The notes below the pieces were generated by a model, which was not told the origin of the DNA, did no database searches, and saw only the letters and a program-made list of their open reading frames with translations. A DNA stretch of 64,000 nucleotides from Branchiostoma floridae (Eukaryota; Chordata; Leptocardii; Amphioxiformes; Branchiostomatidae): assembly GCF_000003815.2 (NCBI RefSeq), contig NC_049980.1, positions 3,351,431 through 3,415,430 of the forward strand. The letters run 5' to 3'. The translations under genes and the position numbers were made by a program. Every line of letters starts with the position of its first letter. Position 1 is the stretch's first letter. Positions 12,601 to 24,600 of the stretch are shown piece after piece.

Positions 12601-15600
12601 GCGACGACACTGACGCTCCAAGGAGAAGAAGACGGTAAGAAAAATTTTGCAAACAGCACATTTTTTTCCGTCTCCCTCTTGTGAAAATAGAAGAAGAAAT
12701 GGACCGGTTCACCTACAATATTTGATTTAAGGGAAACAGCATCAGGAGAAGATTCTGCAAAGATTTTCTAATGTATGCCACATTTTTTACACTTGTGGTT
12801 CACATCTATTTCTACAACCAACCTTTAAGTTTTTAGATAATGTGACTGGAGACAGTGTCAGGATGTTCTTGTTATAAGGCAGGAATGCCTCCTTGTGACC
12901 TAATGTGGTACTGCAGCAAAGGCTAGCTATGCAGCAAACAGCCAATGTTTCAGTAACACCAATGTCCTTGGTAACACTAAAGATGTCTTCAAACAAGTTG
13001 TCTCCTCTTCCCACAATTATCAAATACTATGTATAATCAAATCACTTTTACAGACTGAGTATATATTTACTATTATCATCATAACTTGTAACGTGAGTCT
13101 ATAATTTCCTGCTGTGTTGTCTTGTTTAGGTCGCGAGGGCGCAGCGGCCAGAGTAGCGGCAGCGAATCAGAGGCGAACAGGAGACATCGGAAACACAGAT
13201 CACGGTACCCCTCGCAGGAGATGATTGACACCAGCGCTCAGTGGGAGGAGATCAGGAAACAGCAGGGCGGACAAGAAGTTCCCGCAGGACAGGGGTGGGT
13301 ACAGTTGTTATCAGGACTCAGGAGCTTCTTGTTATAAGGCAGGAATGCCTCCTAGTGACCTAATTTGGTACTGCAAGTTTGTAGCTAGCAAATTGCTAAA
13401 AAATGTAGCTTAGTATTGCTGTTTAGAACACACTCAAGAAAATGGACTTTTGTTTTTTTCTCAAATACTTTGAGCTGTTTTTCATCAAATTTGTTCCAGG
13501 CATCACTTAATTCAATGTGTTGTAGTATGGGTCCTTATATAGTTGTTGTGCTTTTTACAAAAATTACAGTTTATTACTATTATATAACAACTTATTCAGT
13601 CATGATATTACATAATATGTTTAAATTGTACGTTTATCCTACATTCCATAGAGCAAATGTACATTTTTAGATGACAGTAACAGTACTGTTTCGCCTACAC
13701 AGTGAAAAGAATATTTCAGGATAAAAGTGATTTTTTTGTGTTTTATTTTCAGGGTACAAGCTGCTGTTGTAAAGGACCTGAAGAAAAGGTGAGACAGAGG
13801 AATTGGGTGTCATGATTGTAAAACTGTATGGTCGCAATATGGTCGGCTTGTTTGGCAGAAGGAAGTATCTACGTAACGCTAGTTTACCTTTATCCGTCAG
13901 GTAACCTATATCCGTTGTTCACCGAAACAGACCACTGTTGCAGGGATATCAAAGTCTTTCACACTGCAATAGAATTTAAGGTATTGCATTTTGAAACCTT
14001 CGTCTGTCGACTTGATATACCCTGTTTTTAAGAAAAAAACGGATATAAGTTACGGACGGATAAAGGTTAACTAGCGTTTCATGTACATAATTTACAGTGA
14101 ATACATGTAAAATTCTGTGTTGTTTCATAAAACATGCATCACGTAATTCAACACATGTGGAATTCTGCAAAAAGAGTTGGCCGATTACGTATTCATAAAT
14201 AACATAATCTTTTGGACCCCCCTTCTGTAGTTTAGGACTCTTGAAGAAGGTTCATGATAGCACATCTAAAGTGTACAGCTAGACATTAAAAGGTCTGAAT
14301 TACCAAATGAATATCATTTTTCTGAATCTCATGTGGCTTGTGTTTGATTCTTGTTGCATTTTATTATGTATAAGTATGCAGGCATGTAAGAAATCATGAA
14401 TTTCTTCCGTCATTATTTCCTGACTCATTCGTGAGTACATGTAATCTACACCACAGATATATTTGTACAGCCTAATGTGTTAAAGGGGCATTCCACTCCA
14501 GATGGGGGTGGCGTTTTCCAATAGATAATGTGTCAATTGATACATAATCAGCCGAATTTTGTGGGTTTCACCTTGGGATGAATTGCGCGATGTGTGTCTT
14601 GTAAAACAATCTGACGCTCACTAAACCCATGCAGACCCTACCAATGCATTCCATATACGCATAGACACTTTGTTTATCGTGCATATTTTCGGAATAAATG
14701 ATGATCGCTAAGCACACCGAGAAGGCAAATTGCTCATAAGATAGCAAAGAACACATGACAAGACGAGATTTCTTAGCGATCCTGAAATTAGTTTTGTATC
14801 CATACCTAAAAGTTTTGCATTGTATTGAGTCATAGGATTAATTCAATTAGAGGGTACTGTAAATGCAGAAATGTTCGCGGTGGATTAATGTTCACGGTTT
14901 TCGCGTTGGACATTTCACCGCGAATTTAAAACCACCGCGAACATTTTTCTAGGGCATTAAAATACTACAGTGCATGGTGCTACCGCGAAATTAAAACCAC
15001 CGCAAAAAGTCATTTTTCCCGCTACCGCGAAATTAAATCCCCGCGAACTTAAATGCATTTACAGTACTTGGGGAGTTTAGTAAGAGACTGCATGCTTTTG
15101 AGGCATGTGGAACGACTGGGTACTTTATCATATAATGTAAAGTAGTATGCATTTATTACTTCCTAAAATTAATATCAATAGGAAAATAACACTCCTGTGT
15201 GGAGTGGAATGCCCCTTTAATAAGTAACAAAGTAAGTAATGTGTTTTTTTACCTCCTCAGACATGAGTCCCCACACCGCAGGAAACACAGGTCCAGATCA
15301 CGATCTCCTGACAAGAGGAGAGAAGAGCTCTGGAAGCACATACAGTAAGTTCTCAGTACCCATATCTGCCATTTTACCTCTTCCTATCGAAAGCCAGTGA
15401 ACTTTGTAACTTTTCTCAAACCATTTCTTTTTTTTCTATTCTGTACAATCCCATTCATATGCAACAGTTACTGTTCATCACATTCGCCAGTTTTAATATA
15501 TTCTAGAATTTTTGTCTTGTTTGATATCTTTGATGTCTTAATCGTAAAGCAGTTAAAAGCAAAATGTGTGTAAGAATCAAACAACAGTGCTCAGGGTAAA

Positions 15601-18600
15601 AAAATCGATTTGGCTCATATTTTGCACAGTGATAGTACCTGGCCCACAACCCCTCAAAATAGCTGTCTTTCCGGTCAAAACTCAGTGTTGCCATGACAAC
15701 AGCCCAAACAAGTTTTGAGGCCATTTTCACAGCTTTCTGCATGTCAGAAACATGGAAATTGGCCAAGTTTAGGACCCGATCACTGCCAAATGCATTAATT
15801 CTTACAGACATTTGCTCTTAATGTGTAAAGGGCGGATATTCCTAACTGTTAGAACTGGACTGCCTTTACAGAAAAGACCCGGTAGAGACTTCAGGCATGA
15901 CAGAAGACCAGTTGAAGGACATCACTTACAAGGAAGTTGAGTAAGTCCAAGTGCATTCTGATTTTACCGATACCAGCTTTGTTTTTTCTTTTTTGTCAGT
16001 AGACACGCACATGTACAAACGGTGCTCTACTTTGTAGAAGTGGTGTGCGAACAAGTTAAGAGGTGATGGACTCGATTGTTCATTCTCTGTGCCCCTGTCA
16101 CACATAACCTGACTTTCTCCTGACCATGGTTGGGATTTGAATTAGTCGTGAAGAAAATCAACTGAAGTTGGGAGTTGGCCGGCGAGTTTACCCACCAGAC
16201 TGAATCTGTAACAGTGTGCCAGCCAACTATGGACCTCGTTATTTTCTGCTTAAAACGAGTTATGTAAGCCTTTTAAGACGTTAGAATGCAGCAATACAAT
16301 CATGTATAGTAGTAGTACATATTACGAACTTTGCAATTAAAAATCGGAATAGCCGGGAAATGGCTAATTTTGCTTGTAAAAACCTGTATTAAAACACCTT
16401 GTTTCATCGAAGAATAGTGTAAGAATTACATTTTTGAAAGGTCGCAAAAGTTGTAATCTGCTTGGATGAGGTCACAGAAGCAAACTGGCACCAGAATAGG
16501 ATGATTCTACTTGTAGGCTACTCCAATCCCTGTGCCAATCTTGCTAGACTGGTACGGTCAGGAACAAAGTCGTGGGAAGGTTCTAAATGTGTGACGCGGT
16601 CTTTAACGTGTGAAAGTGTTGTAAACCATTGCGTATATCCCGTCGTTTGTTCGCCAGCCTCCCGAAGATGAAGCAGTCTCCGGGGTACCGCCGTCGCCGC
16701 CCGCGCTCGATTGGCCGATCGGACCAGGAGACCCCGCAGCAGAGCGATGTGTATGTCTGTCACTTGTCCTTGTCACTGCTTGTCACCTACCCTATATAAT
16801 ATATTATGTGCAATTAGGGCTGTGTACCTAAATACCCATACCTGTACTGTACCTTTAAAACTGTTTAGGTACAGATCCGGACCTAAACATCTGTGTACCT
16901 GTGCCTGAACCTGTACCTAAACAAACAAAATTCACCATTGAACACAACTTTTTGAGACTAAAGATGAGTGAATTCCAAATTAAAGATGACAATTGGGATA
17001 ATCTTGCAGTTGAAAATTAAGAAAACATTGTTATGAGTTTCAAATATATAAATCCTCATACAATTTATCACTAAAAAAGACTGTTGGCTCATACAATTCA
17101 TCACTAAAAAAGACAGTTGACTACATTTATAACTTAAAGATATTTGATCAAACTTGTTTAGGTACAGGTAAAGGTCCGGACCTGTACCTAAACCTGTGTA
17201 CCTGTACCTGCACCTAAAATATTTTTCGTACACAGCTCTATCACCTCCCCTATGTGCAATCGATATTATTAAGTATATCTTTTTCCCTATAGTTTAGTTC
17301 AAGATCTATACTTAGAGCTTGAAACACTGTAGATAGAAAAACACCTTCTCTTGTACTGTTGTAGGTATGAATTGATTTCTCTTTACCGCAATACAATATT
17401 TAGATTTAGATTTTAGAATGCATGACTTTTCCAGCTTTTGACATTTTACTTTAGACAGTTGTTTTTAAAAATACTAGGTATTTAGGGAAGTCAATTAAAT
17501 GGAGAGTGGTTTCAAACTGCAATATTTTGATTTCAAATGCAATATTTTCAAAATATTGCAGTTTCAAACCATCGTCCGTCAACTTGATATCCCATAAACT
17601 GGCAACAATTTTCTAAAGTTAGCAGGTATAGGTTACCCCACAGATACATGTTAAGATGAACTTAGTATTGTATGCATCATGCCTGGATTCCAATAAGTAT
17701 TTGATAGTTGAACTTCATTTTTTTGGTAGCATTATATGTACACATTTTACACTTTCTTAATGTTAAGTCTGCACTTAAAAAGATCTTCACATTCTTAATG
17801 AACACTCTTACAGGAAATCGCACCCTCCTCCCAAGACAAAGGAGCAACAAGACGTGGAGACTTACTGCTAACATTCTTAATGTTTCTTCCTTCTGGGTTT
17901 CTTTAAGGACTTTGGTCTCGTGGTGAAACTTTTTTTAAATCTGCAAGCTACTTGGTGGCCGGGTGGCTTGAATAAGTAACTTATGCGTCATCTAACAACT
18001 TTTTTTTTAGATTTTAGCAGTTTATTTTGTTTTACAAATCCTTTCCATGCTTAGTAATTTAGCATGATCATGGCATTCTTTCTGATCAGTTGGTCTTCTT
18101 TCCATGAAAAATCATAATGCTACATCTTAAATCATGATTGTAATATTGTCAATCACAGGTTTGAGATGTCTAATATGTAAATAAATGGTACCTTTCAGTA
18201 TCTTATTGATATAAGTTGCTCAAGGACACTTACAAGGAAGTATGTTCAAAGACAAAATTATTTTGTTTTCTGTCTTCAAAGCAGAAAGATTTTAAAAAAA
18301 GACCTCACTCTTTATCCACTTTTCAAGTTTGGGGGGAAATATTAATTTCTGATACTATTATGATCATAACTCTCCATCAAATACTACGCTAAGGTAAAAC
18401 CAATAAAACATAATGAGTGAAGCCTCTTTCAGTGTACAAAATTTACACAATTTAGTCAGGCTCGTGGACAAATATCTTCCCACAATAGTGGAACAATCCC
18501 ACCAATGCTAAAATCACACTGGTACGGTAATACAGTTAGGACAACTGAGTGGGAAAATTGGGCCAATGGACTTGTCCAACTTTGATACAGTTGTAGTCAG

Positions 18601-21600
18601 TTTCTAATTACAATACCATAAACTGAATGTAGGAAAAGTCATAGGAAGGAAGAACGTCCAAGTGCAAGTAGTCAGTTGCTATTTGGAGTACCATAAATTA
18701 AATGTAGGAAATCTAAAAGTAACCACGCAGTCATGCATTGGAATGAAATATGTCCAAGTGCAAGACAATAGTTGCTGTTCGGAGTACATGTACCATGAAC
18801 TGAAGCTAGGAAAAGTAAATAGTCATAGGAATGAAATACATCCAATTGCAGTGAACAGATATTCAGTAAAATCAATCTCCTTTGTTGGTAAATCAAGTTC
18901 AGTACTGTGGATCATTTTTAGTAATTGGAAGACAGCATATTAACTGTAATACCATATAGTAGATTGTATATTGTTACATAGACGTTAAACAGACTTCATC
19001 TATTTGTTTTCTCTTTCCTTTACCTTCAATGCTTCTACACCACACAAATGCACTTCTGACCAAGTCGTAGGTGTATCGGTCTTATTCAAAGTGGTTATGG
19101 TTTGCCTGGGGTGTCTGGTGTCTCCTTAAATATGGTAACATACTGGGTAATTGTTAACTGTTGTGGTGGACTGATAATAATATCTTATAATTCAGTAAGT
19201 CTGGCTTCACCACTGCACCAGTCAGCTACTGCACAGGTTGGTTGCACCACAGTTAGATAAAATTATAAAAACATGTACAGCAGGGCTCTAGCCATTGTCC
19301 GTTTTTCCGTCAATTGACGGAAATTTGCTGCGTCTGACGGAAAATTTTTTAAACCAATCCGTCAACCTTGACGGACAAAAATCCTTGGTGGAAGCTACAG
19401 ACGGCTTGGGGACGCCGTCCACAGCCGTAAAAGCCACACACTGTTTGTTTTGCTATTGTTATGATTGTTGACAATGTGTGTCGGCGCACTTTTGCATACG
19501 ATAATCTCATTAAAACCCATTTTTCAAGGTCTCAGTTCAGTCCTTCTAATTAATTTTAAAAAAATTTCGAGCTGGCTAAAGCCCTGATGTACAGTCAAAC
19601 CTGTACATTCGAGTAACCACCTTTACATGGAGCAGGTATCTCACAGGCTCTAGCCTGATTTTGACAAGTTAATGCAGCAACTTTGAATTTTTTTTTGCCA
19701 TTAATCTTTGCAGTCACACTTACATGGGACCAAAGGGTAAAATATGTGACCTCACATTGAACAAACCGCTGTGATTTTGCTTGATTGCAAGGATGAATCA
19801 GTTTTTGCTTTGAATCGTCTTTTGCAGACTTTAAGGCCAAACACTTTGCTGACTGTACAATCATTAGTAAGACCTCAAAGATAAGATATAATGTTATAGC
19901 CCACTTAATATGTAATTGTTAACAGAAACAGTGATGGCTTTTGTGAAGATTGAAGGCTATTTAATATATGGAGGTCCAGATTCAAACTTTAAAGTAACAT
20001 TGCTTTAAGATGAGATTCATCTAAAACTTTAAAAAAGGAAAATCCTAACAGCCATTTTGCTCTAACCTGTTCTTGACAGAGAGCTGAAGATGGTTCCTGC
20101 GCTCCCGATCACCCACGGTTACCAGAGCGGGAACGAGTCCGTCCGCTCCAACCCGTCCTTCCCTCCGCAAGACGACCAACCGCCGCCGCCGTACACTCCG
20201 GCGCAGCACGGCACGCAGCGGAAAAACCCGGAAGGCCGAAGAACGGCGAACAACGAGCAACGCCCGATCTCGCTTCCCACGGAGGTGTTGTTAAAGATGC
20301 AACAGACAGGCTATCCGGGGCTGTCGGATCATCTGGTGAACGGAGAGGACATCAGCAAGTCTTCCACTGTGTTTGAGGCAGACTCGAGAGGAGATGGACC
20401 ACCTGCCATGCGTGGTGTGTGCTTCTTAAGTATAAAAGCAATCTGGAAAATTGTCAGACGTGCAAAGTCTTGTGCATGAGAGTGTTTGTTTCTAGAACAT
20501 AGGAACTATTCAAAGAGAAACATTTGGAACTGAAATGTGTGTTTTCTTGGGTGGGTATGACTCAAATCAAATACAACGTTCAGTTTAATAGTCGATACTG
20601 TATGACTGCGCTTTTTGAGGCAGGTGTATTCTCGGTATCACCTCTTTACTGTGCTGTATCATACAATGTAAAATTTCATAATCTGGGAAAGTAGTAGTAT
20701 TAAGTATCCAGTATTTGATTATACCGCTGCTGGGATCCATGACACGGATAGGCAGCAGTCGGCTAGTCTTCACACCACGCTTCCATGTGGTTCGGTCCAG
20801 TGGGTTCACCGTAGCCAGGGCTCGAAATACTGGGTGCATGTGCACTCAGGTGCACCCAAAATTGGAACTGTGCACCCAATTTTTTTCAGTGGGTGCACAG
20901 GGTGCACCCAAATATTTTCTTAGGTTTATGTATGGAAAGGTATCAAGTATGCTAGAGGTAAGTATGCATCATATTCTTGACATCTAAGTGTTAGAAAGAT
21001 AATAAAAATGTCTGTCATGTTACTTGTATAAGAATTTGATAGCTTGTAACTAAGTTTTGTTATTAGGTTTTCTTGACATTCTACTTAAATCTAAAAAGTT
21101 TTTGGTGCACCTAATTTATTAAGCTGGGTGCACCAGTGCACCTAATCCCAAAAATGAATTTCGAGCCCTGGTAGCGGTTCTATACAAAAAACAATTTTCT
21201 AGAACCCTCCTAGTAGACGTTTCACATTGATTGATTCACGCTAACCTAGTACCGTCCCCTCCTAAGGCATGAGCAAGTCTTCCACGGTGTATGATGGTGA
21301 GTCCAGAAGGGACAGCCCCACCTCCATGGGTGGTCCGGAGGAGGGGAGGAGGAGACAGGGGGATGCCAGGATGGGAGCCAATCAGCAGCTAGACAGGAGA
21401 CAGCCTCCCGAGGGGAGGTACCAGGTAAGGAGGATCTCTTGCCGTGAAAAGCATCTTTTAAGATTTTGGGAAATCAAAAATTTTGGACTCTTCAAGATAT
21501 ATTCCACACAGCTCTGATCACAGTTCACCCTGAGGCTCTTTATTTAACACTTACCTAGTAGTTGATTTTCAAAAGGACTTTGACTGTAAAGTAAATACCA

Positions 21601-24600
21601 CAATAATCTGAAATTTGGTGAACATTGTTATCATAAGGACTTCATACTACAATGTATTTGATACTTCAAAGTTTGAGCTGTGTAACTTCCTGTTTTATGA
21701 GACCACAAACTTATTGAACACCCCTCGTAAACATCAGCATCATTGTGTAAGAGGCCTACTTATCAATTTGTTGCTGAAGTTTCACATTAAAATTAGGGCA
21801 AATCAGAGTAATATGTCAAACAGCAGCATGTAGACATTACAGACTGAGATATAACAGTACTTTGAATACAATTTTTGACTTGTGTTTTCCTCCCTCTTGT
21901 GTAGAATGGTGCGCCCCATCACACCCAGTCCAATCAGGACCTCCGACCTCCGTTTAAGGAGATAGGAAACAGCAGGATGGACCCAGGGCTGTAAGTACTA
22001 CATGTACCTTGGAGTTTAGTATCAGGGCTCGAAATACTGGGAACATGTGCACCCAGGTGCACGCAAAATTGGAACTGTGCACCCAATTTTTTTCAGTGGG
22101 TGGACAGGGTGCACCCAAATATTTTCTTAGGTGTATGTATGGAAAGATATCAAATATACTAGTACTACATCATATTCTTGACACCTAAGTGTCAGAAAGA
22201 TAATGAAAATGTCTGCCATGTTACTTGTATAAGAATTTGATAGCTTGTCACTAAGTTTTGTTATTAGTTTTTGTTTTCATTCTACTTAAATTTAAGTGGT
22301 GCACCCAAAAATGTTTTGGTGCACCCAATTTTTTAAGCTGGGTGCACCAGTGCACCTAATCCCAAAATTGAATTTCGAGCCCTGTGTATGCTTATCAAGC
22401 CAGGGCTCGAAATACCACCTGCATATGCATGTTTGTGCAGGTAAAATCGGAGCTGTGCAGGGATTTCTGGTGTCTACCTGCACCAAACCCGCACTTGTCC
22501 ATATACTGGGTTTTATGAATAAATGTCCTATGATGTAGATGTACATGTATATGGATTGTTACTAGCTGCATTGACTGTTACCACCTATAAAGTATCAAAG
22601 AAAAAATAGCAATAGTTCCTGAACAATTTTAGTATGATCCATACTTCCTATATTCAGAGTGGTGCAGGTAAAATTTGACTGGTGCAGGTAATTTTCAATG
22701 TTACCTGCACCAGTGCAGGTATGCAGAAAAAAGTATTGCAAGCCCTGCAAGCACATGTTTGAACTCATGTCAATCCACGGAAAGTGCATACAAATCAAAG
22801 CTTTTCATTATGCATGCCACAAACATTCAACCGATGTATACTAGATTCTATTTAAAATGAGAAAATACAAACTTAAAGATTTCTGTTCAGAGGCAATATA
22901 GTCTGATCCAAGGCATCGGTTCCAGGACAGAAATTTGCTTGTTAAGACAGAAAAAAATGCCCCATCCGTGCCATAAATCTGAGCTATAAAGTTGTTAAAA
23001 ATGTGTTTATGTAAGCTTGCTGAGTGACAGATTTAACCAGGACAATTAACAACAGGGTTCCAGTAGGAATTGGAATAAAAATCGAAACTGGAGACATGGT
23101 CTGATCCCAACAAGGAGTCACAAGGAAAAATCTTGTGATCGTTGTTCACATTAGAATATTTTATTTTATTTCATTTCATTGTTTGGAATCAGGATTTGGA
23201 AAAAAAATTTCTAAAAATACTGCATACCCAACTTATAACTGTTTGCATTTTACCTTTCAGTCGTTTATTCGTTTCTTGGTTCTGATGTTTTGTTTTTCAC
23301 TGACTACATTTCCTTAATTCTTTATAATTCTTTGTCATTTTCTGTGGGAGGAAATGGTTTTATATACTTCTACATCTAATGTTTTCACTTTGACTTCTCT
23401 CCTTATGTTTCTTACTCTGCTCAGTGCTGAGTGACTTCGGAGTTAAGGTTTTTCAGAAAGTCTGGTAGGTGTGGCCACTGGGAACATTAGAGGGACTATA
23501 GCATCCTTCTATGCCAGGCCTACAACTTGTATAAGTCAAGCAACAACCCTAGGCCTGGTGCACTGGCCTGGTGATCTGTGCATCTTGCTGTGTTAGAGCT
23601 GGCCAATCAGATGCCTTCCCTCCTGTTGTTGGGGGGAGAGTTACCAGCCAATCATGTTGCCTCTTTGCTGTGACATCTTGGCTGGTGACAGCTGGCAAGC
23701 ACTAACTGACAGTAAGAAGCACAAAAAGCAGACCAATACATCAGGGTCGTCGCTTGATGTTCACAAGAGATGGGCCTAGCACGAATCAATGGGGACTAGG
23801 TGTTAGTCAGATGTTAGGCCTGCACAGTAGCTGCATGAGAGTCGTATTAGGAATTTGTTTTCTGTTCATTCTGCATCTCTTCCCAATTCGTTTTCCCTCT
23901 TTATTTCTAGCAATTCCCATTTTCATTTGTTTTTAAGTTTTTAAGGTCACACCACTATTTTCCTTTCCCTCGTTGATGTTCTGTACTGTTTAACATGAAA
24001 ATGATATATTGCAACAGATTCATTGTTGAGGCGCTATCAATAAGATTTGCACCAAAAGTCATGTAGTGCTGGCATAGGCACAAACAATGTATATGGCTAA
24101 TTTCTACACCTGACTGTGTCAACAAGACACCAACAGTTGCCTTCTATCTCACCATCTGCTTTTCACCTTTTTTGTGCATTGACAAGGATTCACAAGGAGA
24201 CAATACTGGTGTGGCCGAAGAACCATCTTTCAACATGGTATCTCCCTTTTTCATAAAGTTACATATGTTAAACCTGTCTTTTTCTCTAATATATAGACAT
24301 GAAGTCAGGAGAACACCCCCAACAGTGGACCGGTCCGACCGATCAGCCTTCCAGACCCCTCCACCATCAATGAATCTCCCCAACTCAAACGGCTCTGCGA
24401 GACCGATGAACGGACGCCAGTATCCGCACGCGGGGCAGGAACCTCGCCCTCCGTACCCAAACAGCCACGGAGCGACTCCGCCCTACCAACCCCCTCCTAC
24501 CTCCACCAACCACCAGCCATCGCGGCTGCAGCAAAACCTCTACAAGAACAGCAGCCGCAACGGCGCAGCCCCGTACGGAAGCAGGCCTTCCGCTCACAGC

